Program-made: the position numbers and the translations under genes | Shown: piece by piece, positions 38,538 to 52,400 of the stretch | How the letters are laid out: the number at the start of each line of letters is the position of its first letter | Numbering within the stretch: position 1 is the first letter of the stretch | Assembly: GCF_035083965.1 (NCBI RefSeq) | Contig: NC_089728.1 | Location: forward strand, 19,469,955 to 19,533,954 | Direction: 5' to 3' | From: Branchiostoma lanceolatum | Taxonomy: Eukaryota > Chordata > Leptocardii > Amphioxiformes > Branchiostomatidae | DNA: 64,000 nt | Notes under the pieces: model-generated | Seen by the model: only the letters and a program-made list of their open reading frames with translations | What the model was told of the DNA's origin: nothing | Databases searched by the model: none

Positions 38538-39051
38538 CTATGGGGAGGGACCTCCAAATTGACTTTCCAATGCAACACATGGTTAAGCCATTAAAAATAA
38601 TCACTTTAAAACACAAGTAACCACATTTCAAATCTCAAATCTTTACCACCCCTTCAAAGCTGAATTTGTCAGGTTGCTGTGGGTAAAAAAAAAAGCAGGG
38701 GGGCAGCTCCTGCATATTAACGAGCTAAAGCCAGAAGTTTCAGATGAGATCAGGATTTCACCCCCATCCTAATATATCAGTCCAACCATAAGAGAAGGGT
38801 TCAGAGGTCAAGCCGAGATCAAAACATGCCAAAGATCACTTATTTTGGCCAGATTTTAGAATACACATTCCTTTGTCCTACCTAGCAGAAAACTGGACCA
38901 TTCTGAGAAAAATTTGACCAGGAAAAAAATGATTTAAAGACTAAGTAAACGAAATATAGTATGCACCGTGCACTCATCTACGCAACTCATTAGATGTTCC
39001 CTCCCCTTAAGCCCATAGAGGAGTAGACTCGTCCGGGGGAAAGGTTGCGAG

Positions 39052-39105
39052 TGACGTTAGGAAACTATGCCGTCATTGGAAAGTCCCGCCAGGCTAGATA
39101 TAAAA
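39052..39105 (+). promoter_or_regulatory. Promoter of paralogue B: ATF-like site, canonical kB site, TATA box
   Basis: TGACGTTA (39052-39059), GGAAAGTCCC (39078-39087, the reverse of the classical kB site GGGACTTTCC) and TATAAAA (39099-39105). A start near 39130 is expected, giving a kB site at about -50. The first exon then ends at 39220 before GTAAGT. The same order of sites occurs at paralogue A. Confidence 0.68.
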
Positions 39106-39129
39106 TGCGTTGATGGTCCGTCTAGACAT

Positions 39130-39220
39130 CAGAGTGTAGTTTGGTTCGGCTGTGCACTGTGCTGTACTAACTTGGCGGAAAACTGTGGCTTCTCAGTCGG
39201 TCAAACTTGATGAGTTCCAG
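39130..39220 (+). other. ZNFX1: Predicted non-coding first exon of paralogue B
   Basis: Lies about 25 bp after the TATA box and ends at a consensus donor TTCCAG|GTAAGT. The matching acceptor is TTCTTTTGCAG at 40443-40453, just before the start codon. The cap site is inferred. Confidence 0.6.
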
Positions 39221-40460
39221 GTAAGTGGTTTTTTTTCCACTTCGGCTCTAGCTGCCAGTAGAAGATACATACAAATCTAGGCAATGAAATTCTGCTTTTC
39301 TATCCATGATGCTACTGTCAATTTTCATATACCCGCTCGTACACCCGACAAATTCCACGTAAATCCCCGATTACACATAGTAGATAGCCTAACATGGCTC
39401 GCGATCACCAGCCAACCTAGGTTGGGAGCAGTCTAACCAGTTTAGATCAACAGTAAAATTTGACCCCCCAGAAAATGTCATTAGTGCAAGAATGATCAAA
39501 ACGGAAAAAAATTCCATGGCAACCTTCTGTAACAATTGAGTTGTATCTTAAGTTAGATTGGAGACCAATATTTCTCAAAACGGCTTTTTTCACGTTTCAA
39601 ATCATTGATTGCATGGTAATCATTGGATGAAAGAGGGGGAGGGCATAACCTGGAAATGAGCCAAGTTTCAGTCGAAACTCTTTTGTCTGGACGTGTGGAC
39701 AGACCAAACACGTACTTTGTTAAGGGTGGAGTTGGCGGGGTGGTTTCCATCAGTAGCATTGACGTAATGAGAAAACAAGACTGTTCAGGTGTCGTTATTT
39801 ATAACATTGAAAAAATATGTTTATAAGGAACACAGAGTGTAACGTCGCCCAGCACCACCCTACCCCCATGAGGGGAGGAACCGGCTAATGAGTTGCGCAG
39901 TAGAGTGCACAGTGCATATTCTATTTTGTTTACTTATTTTTGAAATAATTTTTTTCCTGGTCAAATTTTACTCAGAATGGTCCAGTTTTCTGCTAGGGAG
40001 GACAGAAGAATATGTATTTTAAAAGTTTGGCCAAAATAGGTGGCCTTTGGCATATTTTGACATCGGATTGACCTCTGAACCCTTCTCTTCTGGATAGACT
40101 GATATATAAGGATGGGGGTGAAATCCTGGTCTCATCTGAAACTTCTGTCTTTAGCTCGTTAATATGCAGGAGTTGACCTCCTCCTTTTTTTACCTAAAGA
40201 AACCTTACAAATCCAGCTTTGCAGGGGTGGTAAAGATTTGAGGTTTGAGTTTCTAAGTGATTGTTTTTGATGGCTTAACTATCTGTTGCATTGGAAAGTC
40301 CCTTCGGGTGCTCCCTCCCCATGACTCGCAAGCGATAGCTCCATCTTTATCCAACTATTTCCGTTGTCGAGGAGGAGGGGGGGGGGCAAAAAGTGACTAT
40401 ATATAGACATTAGTTTTGTCGACGACCAAGTCATATGACGCATTCTTTTGCAGCTAACCT

Positions 40461-43400
40461 ATGCCCATGGACGATGCAAGGGGCTTTAGCTACAGCGGGG
40501 GGCGTGGCCGTGGCCGTTGCCGTGGACGAGGTGAATTTGGTAGGAGGGGTGGTCAGCGTGGTGGATGGAGGGACAGGGAAGGTTACAAAGCAAGGTGAGT
40601 TAAGCAGTTTGCAAACAATTCGAAATATTGTGCTCGTAGGAGACATAAAACATGGCAAGACGTATACTATTTCATTTCAGTTTGGGTCGCTCTTCTCCAG
40701 CTAATGTCTAAAGACCAACCAAAATCACAATACGTTGGCCAAACTAAAATAGACTTTCCTAACATTTTGTGTGGTGCTAGAAACGTGGCCCGGACTGAAA
40801 ACAGGGGTGGAAGTTTAAGGTCTGGGGTCACCGGATTTAACAGATATTTCATTGATTTTAAGATATGCTGTTACTCAAATGCCAACGAACATTTTTCAAA
40901 ATGGCGGATTTTTACCTAGTGAAGCCTTGTCCTCGTCCAAAATAGACCATCTTCGAACTTCTGTAACTCCCATGATTTAACAGATATTCTATTGATTTTA
41001 AGATATAATGTTATTTACATTGTAAGGATTGATTAGAAAAAACATTTAAAGTTTTGCTCAAAATGTTTTGTGGTATGGTGCAGCAGATGTTTAAAGGTGA
41101 CTTGTTTTCGTTATTGATTGGAAAAAACCTCCCTTTAATTTTCATCACTATTAGTTTGTATGTTAACAAAGGAATGCGAGTGCTCCTCTCAACTTATTTA
41201 GAGACATGCTGTTGCTCCAGTCGCGGTTGGTGTGTGCCTGGTTTAATTTTAAGTAGATACATCAAACGTTACTCTTGGGCTGAAAAGTCTTCTATCTCAG
41301 ATTTTCAAATTTAGGTGAGCTTGGATATAAGGACATGTGGTTGTCACGTAATAACGTATTATAGACAGTATGGCCATATTGATCAGCATTGGTCGAATGG
41401 ACGTATTTTGCGTTGGAAATCAGAAATAATTTTTTTTTACAAATAGACGGAAACAATTCAGTACAAACTACACATAAGAGGAAGCTTGTACTATAAAATC
41501 ACCCATTAAATTTGGCTAACGTGAACTACCAGGGTCAGTCTGCTACTTACTGTCGTGGTCTCCACTGGCTAAAACAGTGACTAACGCAGATTCCTCCTAT
41601 AGATACATGTACTGTTGTGATGTTATGTAAGGAATTGAAGCTGTATCTAAAGAAGTTTGCTTCACCTAACCCCGAATATAAAGTAATGAAAACCCTGGTA
41701 GGTCATGCTCTTACTAGTAATGTGAGACATGGCTGGAAGTTACATGCACAGTTCTACATGTACATAGCCCCTATCTATACTGCTTTCTTTTTAGACTGCT
41801 AAGTTGATACCATATTACAAGCCACATTTCTAGAAACACTAAAAACTATCAAAGTTTATTCTACTATAAGGAAGAAATTTTCAAAATATAGATACATAGA
41901 TACAATTAGACACCTTAATACTTAGATTTCAAAGTTGAAATTTGAGCACAAAGTTGGTTTTTCAAATAGTGCAGATGGTATAAGCCTTGATTATGTAACT
42001 TTGTTACATCTATCTTAGCAATTCAGCTTGGTTTAACAATATTTCCCTGAAAACAAGTAGTGAAAAATATTTGAATTTTGACCAGTACTATCTGCAAATC
42101 AGCTCCAGCTATTGTTTTTCAGCTTAAAGACAGTCTGGGATTTTTAATGAGTTTATGTAGTTATGGGGGCCAATTCACCCCTCAAACTGCTGGGAAGGCC
42201 ACAGTGGGAAGTACTTCCTTATTGCGTTACCCATGGTAAGGTCGGCTTGTCTTTTAAGAGTACTAGTGTCAAAGCACAACATCATTGGCTATTCAAAAGC
42301 AGGCTAAGATAATTTCTTGAATTCAATGAAAAATAAAAACTTGCCCCATTTCATAAATCGTACATTTCAACAAAATCACATTGAACACAACATAGTACAG
42401 GCATGTCGCAGTGGGTCTGCGGGTGTCTTAAAATACTACTCGGTGCTATGTTTGGTTCTGTTTTTTTTTCTCTCCAAGTACCTTTGTACAAGGCAATAAT
42501 TTAGGCAATATTGTATGACGTCATGATGAAGTAAAAAATAAAGGACCATGCCCCAATTTTTTACAAAAGTGGTTCTCCCTCCCTAATGACTCATTGTACA
42601 AAGCTAATATTTTGATGAATGATGCATAATAGTGATTTAGTTCAATGTACAGCAGCTTTTTAATATGTCTTTTGGAGTTGATTTTTGCTGAATTTTTTCA
42701 AGATTTTTAGCTGCCTTTCAAAGCTTCGGGATACATTTGCCTTCCGTTGGATCATGGCGAGTTCAGGTGGTAAACCTCGCAACAGCGTTATTCTTGGTTG
42801 GTTATAGTCTTAAGTTCCTTAGAAATCATGTTGTTGGGGTATTGACGACCAAATTGGCATTTGGTGGTCGTAAAAAAGACCCAGAACAGCCACTTCCCTT
42901 GTTTGGGACTCACCCGGGCACTTCCGGTAAAATGCGGGTCAATGACCTCTGCAAACATTCATCTGACACCAAGAGAAGCGTTCACAGCCAGGGGAGGGAA
43001 GCCAGTGGCTGAAATGTGGGCACAATTGAAACAATAGTTTAGTCTAGGTGCCACCGTGGTCCGTCCTATTTAGGACCCAAACTTCTTTTTCTAGATATGG
43101 TGTATACAAAGGTTTAACAACACTAACAAATCAACCAAATTAATTTGCCCAAGAAGGAGTTATTGTTTCCTAGAAATGGCCCAAAAAAGGATTTTTATCA
43201 ATTTTGGAAATTCGCGAAACAAGTCATTTGCTACAAAAAGCATTTTGAGCAAAACTTTATCTCATTTCGTTTATAAATGTATGGGTACTAACATCAAAAT
43301 AGAATCAAAGGTAAATATCTGTTGAATTATGGGAGTTACAGAAGTCCAAAGATGTTCTATTTACATGTATAATGCCGTCACGAGGTGAAAATCCACCATC

Positions 43401-46400
43401 ATGAAAAATGGCCGTTGCCATGGCCGTGACCCCTGACCTTAAACTTTGCCCTTTTTGTAAGTTTGGGCAAAGGTCCTACCACCACACAAAATTTGAAGAC
43501 AATCGATTTTTGTCTCATTAAGCGCCGTTGATGTCGAAAATTGACTACTTTTGAAAATTGATATAAGTTTGTATGTGTTCTTTAGGTATGAACACGCATA
43601 TTCAAACTCCGACAGACGGGCGGATCGAGTAGTCCGGCCTATGGACTACTATAGGCTACGGGCATTGTGTGAGAAAGACCCTCAAGAGGTAAGGGGAAAG
43701 TAACCTCCAAGTATATATATGGTTCCGGCTAATAGTCATCATTGTTTTGGCGACACCGCAGAGACAAAGCTTTATAGCTTCGGCCTTCTTTTGTGACAGT
43801 TGCAGATTTGCCTATATTCCTTGTTTTCTGTGGGCGCGGCCATGTTTTCTTGCGAGTGCCATTTTGTGTGTTTGTTTACTGGCGCCATCTTGTTTCCCAA
43901 CATGCTAAGGCAGAAGTGCATGATGAGAAGGGTTGTCACTATTTTGATGGGAAGGTTCGACCCCTAGTTTACAAACATATTCCCTGTAGAATTCTTGTAT
44001 CTTGTTCTGGACATGCTATGGTGATGTTTTTTGGGGGGACAGACAATATATACACATCATTCTATGTCGTCTGTACCAGGTTCTACTGACAATAGTAGCC
44101 GGTAATAGTGGGTGTAAGGAACTGTTGGATGAGACCACCTTCAAAAACAACCTTGTGGCCTTACTACTCCGTGTTCTCACACGAGCATGTGACTGTTCGT
44201 CATCTCCTGGTAAGTGACAATAACTTCGTATATATATGTCGACGTAACCACCAATCACTACCGTAGTTGCTGACGTCTATGTCGCAAATACAGTACCGAA
44301 TGGCCACATAAAGATCCGTAAAAGCGGTGTAACGTATACAGCTATCCTGGATGATTTCACTGAACATACTATACCAATAGCAGTTATAGCACACTTACTA
44401 AACTTCTAAACATCATTCCTTCGGAGGAACCCTTCTCTTGACAGACTCCAGTTTGTTTGTTTTTCTAAACGATTACGAAAAAAACTTGAATTGAGAATTT
44501 GGTACACAAGAATGGTCATTGGTAGCAGTACATAGTCGCTCAGTTTTAATAAAAGTTGATCATTGAAGCCATGAAGAAAACAGTTCCTTGTAACCCAGAA
44601 ATAACGTTTTGTGTCACAGCGAACACCATGAAGCTGATGGTGATGGTCCGTAACTCCGAGTTCCTGGCCCGGGCTCTCACGACGTACTTCAGCAAAATTC
44701 CGGCAGTCAACATCCATCGGCAGGAGTTTAGCGAGCCGATCAAAAATGCACTCCGACTGTTCCGTGAGCTCCTGGAGAGGTCTCCCAGTTCTTCTATTCA
44801 GGTGAGATATTCAGTACTTATTGTGATTTCTTTTGTAATCAAATGATATGATTCGTGTAGGTAATTTATTGCAATGGTGTTTATGATATTGGTAATGTTG
44901 CGTGCACATGATTTAAAACTTACATGTACGTCAATACGTGAAGGAAGGGATAATCCCAGAAGAGATGCCCAACATAACTATACCGACAATATCAAACATT
45001 TACAGGTGTCAGTGCCTTTGGCCGTTTTGGGGACCGCCATTAGTCGTTTTGAGGAAGAAGGCTCTGATGTCGAAAGCGACATTGTGACAGCTTTCAATGA
45101 GGTAGAGTCTCGCAAAGACGCCATCATGGAAAACCTGCGCAAAGGTAACATTTCAAAAGACCAAGCCGCACTACAGAAGCTGCCTCCGGATGATTTTAGA
45201 CGGCTGCCTGTCATACCAACTTACGAAGACATCCACACAGACAAGGAACCATTTCTTCGCCCGAACATCGTCCGTGGCCGCTACCCAGACGTGGACACGT
45301 ATCTCGATGTCCAGTTCAGGCTGCTGCGAGAAGATTTCATACGGCCACTACGAGAGGGCATTGCCGAGTTCCTCAACATGCGCAGACGTGGATTTGACCA
45401 AGAAGGCAGGCTGCAAGACATCCATGTCTACCATGGCGTTCACGTAGTCTACCCCACCTACGCCTATAGTGGTATCGGCTACAGGATACAGTTCGACAGT
45501 AGTCGGCTCAAAGGGGTGAGATGGGGGTACTCAAAGCGGCTGATCTACGGATCCCTCGTCTGTCTGTCCAACGACGAGTTTAGGACCATGCACTTTGCTA
45601 CGGTCGTAAACCGCGAGCCGACACAGCTTGAACTGGGTTGGGTGGATGTTCGATTCGAAGATGACACATTGGTTGTGTTAGGCATCAGCCCAATGGACAC
45701 CTTCATTATGGTTGAGTCATCCGCATTCTTTGAAGCGTACCGACACGTCCTGAAAGGTCTTCAAGAGGTTCAGCGAAACACAATGCCATTCACCAAGCAC
45801 ATCGTGGACTGCGACTGTGCCGATGGGGTGGATCCACCAGAATATCTCAGGGGAAGCTTCGGGGATGTCACCTATGACATGTCAGTTGTTGTTGAAAACG
45901 CACACAGCAGCCATGTTCGTTCAGTTCCCGTCCTGCAAGATGATCTTTGGCCGTCAGCAGAAGATCTGGATTTTGACGAGTCGCAGTACCGCGCCTTTAA
46001 GTTGGGACTGACTAAAGAATTTGCCGTCATCCAAGGGCCGCCAGGAACGGGAAAGACCTACATTGGGCTAAAGATTATCCAAGTTCTGCTGAAAAACAGT
46101 CATCACTGGCGAGGACTCCAAGGAGGTCTAGGAATGACGAGAAGAGCGGCCAGGCCCATCCTTGTGGTCTGCTACACAAATCATGCCCTAGACCAATTTC
46201 TCGAAGGCATCGCAGAGTCCTACCCCGAGGGTATCGTCAGAGTTGGAGGGCAAAGCAAGAGTGAAAAACTGAAGAAATTCAATCTCACAAATATCAGGCA
46301 CCGTTTACGCGAGGACGAAATGGTCCTTGGGTACATTCACAGGGGAGCTGGAGATACAACACGAGAAATGAAACGCCTTCAGGAGGAGATGGATGTGTAT

Positions 46401-49400
46401 TTAGATCAGTTGACTGCAACGCAAAGAGGACTTCTTCCCGACCACACCCTGATGTACTTAATGGACCAACACCACTGGGACAGCTTGATGCAGGGATGGC
46501 TCATTGCACACGAGGACGATGACGAGTGGATGACTGGTGAACAGAAAAGGGGATCTGTAATAATAGACTGGCTTGGTCTTGGAGGATATCTCTTGCCCGA
46601 CGTAGACAAGCAAGACCATGGTACCCAAGCAGACGAAGAGGAGGAAGAGAAGAAAGACTTACTGGAAGAACCAGAAGAACAGCGGCTGCTCGATGATGAT
46701 GAACTGTTGTACGGTCGTCAGAACAAGGGAAAGCACAACGTTAAATACAAGAGTCTAGATCTGGCCTTAGACCTCGTGAACACGCAAATGAATGATCATT
46801 CAGAGGGTACGGGAGGGTGGCAGGTTCAAGTCAATAAGAAGAAAAGAAGAAACAAGCTAAAGCGCGAACTCAGCAAGACGGAAATGATGAGCCACGAAGA
46901 AGTTCAACAAGTTCAAAACGTCTGGGATTTGCAGCCACGAGACCGATGGCGGCTCTATCGTTACTGGATGGCCAAGTACCATGAAATGTACAAGGAATCT
47001 ATATCAGAGTATGTAGACCAATACGAGGACGTTGCTAAACGTCTACAAGAGTTCAGAAATGAGGGAGATCGCAGGATTTTGGAGGAAGCATACGTCATCG
47101 GAATGACCAACACTGGTGCGGCCAAATATCGCTCAATCCTGCAAGACATTCAACCTGCAGTCGTCATTGTAGAGGAGGCAGCAGAGGTTCTGGAGGCCCA
47201 CATCGTCACAACGCTGTCTCAACACTGCCAACATCTCATCCTCATCGGGGACCACCAACAGCTCCGTCCCAGCCCAACCGTCTACCAACTGGCAAAGAAA
47301 TACAACATGGATATCTCCCTGTTTGAGCGTATGATAAACAATGGCATGCAGTGCCAGCGGCTTCAGTCACAGCATCGCATGCGGCCAGAGTTCGCACGTC
47401 TCCTGACGCCGCACATCTACGACACGCTGGACAACCACGAATCGGTGCTCAACTACGAGAACATCAAGGGCGTCTCGTCCAACATCTTCTTTGTAGATCA
47501 CAGTCACCTGGAAGTGCAAGACAAAGAGATGAAGAGCAGGTCCAACATGCACGAGGCTCAATTCTTAGCCAGCTTCTGCCACTACCTTCTTCAACAAGGG
47601 TACAGCGCGTCCCAGATCACCGTCCTCACCACGTACACGGGCCAACTCTTCAACTTCAAGAACGTCATGAAGGAAGGGGTCTTCGAGGGTGTGCGCGTCT
47701 GCACCGTGGACAACTTTCAGGGAGAAGAGAATGACATCATCCTGTTGTCACTGGTGCGGAGTAATGAGGAGGACATCGCCGGATTCCTAAAGGTGAGAGC
47801 AGTTGAGGTTCTATCATCATTGTCCATTGTACTTCGACGTCTATCTGTTTAAGGTTTCCTTTCTATGTTCCCCTGTCTTCAATGATGTACTCATTTTTTT
47901 TTACTTGAACACAACAGTTGAAGATAAGATGGATCGGTATTAGGGATTTTACGGGCCATTTCATACTTTAGAAGAATACGTAGAATAATCATATTTTCTG
48001 TTACATTTTAACTGCTTGTTGAAAGGTTCATTTCATCGCTCTTACAGGTTGACAACCGTGTTTGTGTTGCTCTCTCACGGGCGAAGAAGGGCTTCTACGC
48101 CATAGGCAACCTGACAATGCTGGCAAAGGCGAGCAAACTATGGGACAAGGTAGTGTGCTTTATACTAGACATTGCATTAGTAACAATTTATTATAAAATT
48201 TGGTATTTTTCCATAATGTACTGTTTTCTGGCTTAAGGTTAATTTTCATATTTTGCACTTTGGCAGATAATCCAAGAACTTCGAGAGCAAGGCAGTGTGG
48301 GCACCGATCTACAGTTGAGCTGTCAAAATCACCCGGAGAGCAAGATTCTCGCGTCAACCAATGGAGACTTCAGGAAGGCGCCAAACGGAGGGTGTATGCG
48401 GCCGTGTGCTTTCAGGCAAGTATAATCAATAAGTACACAAACGTATGGGCCAGAGAGGTACGGATAACGAATTGAAGGACATTGGTAAGTAAGACGAAAT
48501 TGACGGATATGAATATCAACACCTATAAGATGGACGCAATAAATCAACATGTTGCTGTCAAAAGGAGGTAACATATCTTCGGGTTATAATTATATTTCTC
48601 TCCCCATACCATAGGTATGGATAAAGTAAAATATACTGTTTTTGTCAGGTTTCTTTTTCTCCTTCCCCTCCTTCTCCTGTCATTTCAGTTAAATCGATTC
48701 AACTCCGTTATGATGTTTTAGGGCTAAACGACCTGAAATTTGGCATGAAGGTAAAGAAGGCTAATACCCAATTTTTTTTCCTTTTCTAAACAGGACTCAA
48801 AACATTTCTACGGAGTTCCATTTGTTTTTGGCCATCGAACGCGTGTTCCATTCGGGTTACTTGAGGTCATGTTGCAAGAACACGCGCGCATTGAACAACA
48901 CATTCAAATAAATGAAGCTTACATCATTACAAAACGCCCGTTATTGCATGGGGAGGGAGGGAAATATGCTGTATTTGCTCAGGTGCAAATGACGGCCTTT
49001 CTATTGTTATCTATGCATCTTGTCACATAAGGATGTATTATAAACTTAAACTTTTTTGACATTCACAGGTTACAATGTGGCCACGTTTGTGGAATGCGCT
49101 GTCACCCAACTGACCCGGAACATGAAGAGTACATGTGCCTAAAACCCTGTGTCAAACTCCTTTGTGATCTCGGACATAAATGTCACAAGGACTGCTATGA
49201 GAATTGTGGTGAGTGTGAAGTTTTGGTCGAAAAGACCATTCCCAGATGTCAACACAAGCAGATGATGCCATGTCATAAGGACCCCAGTGCATTTCAGTGT
49301 CAGGAACGTTGTGACAAAGCCCTTTGTGACCTCGGACACAAATGCCAGAGACTCTGTGGACAGTTTTGTGGTGATTGTGAAGTTTTGGTCGAAAAGACCA

Positions 49401-52400
49401 TTCCCAGATGTCAACACAAGCAGATGATGCCATGTCATAAGGACCCCAGTGCATTTCAGTGTCAGGAACGTTGTGACAAAGCCCTTTGTGACCTCGGACA
49501 CAAATGCCAGAGACTCTGCGGACAGTTTTGTGGTGATTGTGAAGTATTGGTCGAAAAGACTATCCCCAGATGTCAACACAAGCAGATGATGTCGTGCTAT
49601 AAGGACCCCAGCACATGTCAGTGTCAGGAACCTTGTGATAAAGTCCTTTGTTTTCTCGGACACAAATGCCAGAGGCTCTGCGGCCAGTTTTGTGGTGATT
49701 GTGAAGTATTGGTCGAAAAGACCATTCCTAGATGTCAACACAAGCAGATGATGCCATGCCATGAGGCACCCCGCTCATTTTGGTGCCAACAACCTTGCAT
49801 TAAAGTCCTCTGTGCCCTTGGGCACAAATGCCAGAGGCTCTGCTACCAGATTTGTGGTAATTGTGAAGTATTGGTAGAAAAGACCTTTCCCAGATGTCAA
49901 CACAAGCGGATGATGCCATGCTTTAAGAGCCCCAGCGCATTTCAGTGTCGGGAACCGTGTGTCAAAATCCTTTGTAACCTTGGACACAAATGCCAGAGGC
50001 TCTGCTACCAGGATTGTGGTGAATGTCAAGTATTGGTCGAAAAGACCGTTCCCAGATGTCGACACAAGCAGATGATGCCATGCTATGCGGCACCCAGCTC
50101 ATTCCAGTGTCAGATGCCTTGCGAGAAAGTGCTTCCTTGTAGACACACTTGCAAAAACAAGTGTGGCCAGGTGTGTACTTGCACAGAGATTTTAACATAT
50201 CATCTGACTTGTGGCCATGCCATTCAGGTGGTCTGCAAAGCCACAGAAGAAGACCTGGTCTGCAACGCTCCATGCGGTCAGCTGCTAAAATGTGGCCACC
50301 CTTGTGCTGGTACATGTGACAGCTGCCAGGAAGGGATGCTACACGAGCCTTGCAGGCATCCATGTAATCGCGTGCTTGTGTGCTCCCACCGATGCTCGGC
50401 ACTATGCGCAGAGAATTGTCCTCCGTGCAACAAGCGTTGCGAAAATCGCTGCGTCCACACCCCCTGCCGAAAACAATGTGGTGAGCCGTGTGTACCATGC
50501 CAAAATCCTTGCGAATGGAGATGCAGACATCACCAATGTACCAAGCCCTGTGGAGAACCTTGTGATCGTCCTCGATGCGACCAACCCTGCCCAAAAATAC
50601 GTCGCTGCAGAGCGTGTCAGAAATGTCACCGATGCATAGGTATGTGTGGGGAACCATGTCCGGACAAGTGCCGCGTTTGTGACCGTGAAGAGGTGACAAG
50701 GATTCTCTTCGGCACCGAGGATGAGCCCGACGCCCAGTTCGTACTGCTGGAGGACTGCGGTCACATACTGGAGGTTAGAGGGATGGACGAGTGGATGGAC
50801 AGGGCCGACGAAAACGTACAACTCAAAACCTGCCCGGAATGCAAGACGCCAATACAACACAACGTGCGCTACGGGAACAGCATCAAGAGGACACGTGCAC
50901 TGACAATGGTTGAGGAGAAGACGCAAAGGTGCGACGAAGACGTTCAAAATGCTCAGAGGGATCTAGAAGCCGCTGCCCAAAGGCTGAAGAGAGAGTTTGA
51001 AGTCGATGCTGACCTGGATTCGTACTTCACTGAGACATCGGCGCGTATCTCTCAGCAAATGACAAGCCGTTGTAAGCTGTCAACGGAGATAGTGACAATG
51101 TACGAAAACAAGTTTCTTTTCCTAAAGAGACTAGCCAAAATCAAGAAAGGGACTGGCCGAGAACTGTCTGTTTCTGGAAACGAGAGCCATATTAGAGAAC
51201 TGCAGAGGGAGATCGCAAATATGGAAAAGTGGCTGCTTCATCCAACGTCACACGTGGCTGAACAGGTAAGTCCAGTTTTATATGCGCTGCATTCAGCTAA
51301 GATGAACATGTTGTTATCTCCATGAAATATTTCATGGGGATATTGTTTTGAGTGTATTTGCGTGTGTGATTGCATGTGTATGTTTGTGTCACCGGATGCT
51401 TAAAGTCAGCATAACTAAAGAACGTGTAGATGGATTGTAATGATATTTAGTATGTGGGTAGGTGTTGGGAGAAAAAAGGTCAAGGTCGATTTCGGGCCCC
51501 CTGGTATGTGTCACTGGAACTGCAAAAAACATCTTCTAAGGATCCGGAGAATAACTGAAGAAAGGAACGACAGATTTTCATGTTATTTGGTATGCAGGTA
51601 AGTTGGACAGAGATGGGAAGTGCAAATTACAATTATGCAAATTGGGACTGAACTGCATAAGTAATGAGGAAAATTTATACCTCCATTTTAGGCATGTTGT
51701 GGGAGCTCGAACCTGTCACCCCTGGTAGTTTCAAATCTGGGACAAGAATTCCCCAGGTCCCAACAGCTGGCGGTCAAAGCACAAAGGGGTACACTACCAA
51801 ACCTGTATACTTTATGTGGATACCCTCTGGCACATAAAACAAAACAACCAGCGGCAACAACAAATAACTTGGGCAAATAAAACACATCATATATAAAAAC
51901 AAATTTCATGGAGATTTTGGGTCTTCAGACTCTTGTTTTGTTCTTATTGTTGCTGTTGATAGATATATTTTGATCACCTGGGGCTCATTACAAGATGGCT
52001 TCTGTTCACAGGAGTGGGAGGAGTTTGGGCGAAAGATGACCCGATTGAACTTTCTCCTGAAGCTCCGCGTCCTGCAGGCGCAGATACGGAAGAAGGGAAT
52101 CAACCTGGACGACCTGGCCAAGGCAAACCTCGCCAGTGCAAAACGCATGCTGACCGACTTCGGTCCTTTCACGGCGAACAGAGAGGAGCTTGTCAAGCAG
52201 GCCATAGACAAGGTCAAGCAGCTGACACCAGGCCTGGCGGGAGCCGTGCTCGGCATCTCCGGTGAGGAGCGGGTTCAGGTGGTCCGGGCCATGGGACTGA
52301 CACAGGGACACTGGTTCATGTGTTCCAACGGACACGTGTTCCCAGTTGGAGACTATGGAGGAGCAACGATGGTAAGCACTGTATGAATCTTTAACAAATA

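Larger units (their letters stand above)
38538..40322. mobile_element. Large inverted-repeat element enclosing the paralogue B promoter
   Basis: Left arm about 38538-39010 and right arm about 39870-40322 are inverted copies of roughly 450 bp with moderate divergence. Shared blocks include ATGGGGAGGGA at the outer ends, TTGGAAAGTC, AAATCTTTACCACCCCT, GCATATTAACGAGCTAAAG, TTTTCCTGGTCAAAT and ATGAGTTGCG at the inner ends. The 860-bp centre holds a TATA box, a kB site and the untranslated first exon of paralogue B. No transposase is present. It is either a MITE-like element with captured sequence or a host inverted duplication. Confidence 0.7.

Noticed and set aside
42737-43012. Open frame of 91 codons in an intron of paralogue B
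   Set aside because: No domain and no splice logic, and it lies inside an inverted-repeat element. Length is within chance expectation.
44874-45005. Extending the helicase exon of paralogue B upstream to ATG 44874
   Set aside because: The acceptor TTTACAG at 45005 is shared with paralogue C, and upstream coding exons join in frame. The ATG lies in intron sequence.
49139-49762. Minus-strand 207-codon open frame opposite the NF-X1 fingers
   Set aside because: It repeats with the 162-bp unit of the sense gene and has no conserved domain. It is a shadow of the cysteine-codon pattern.
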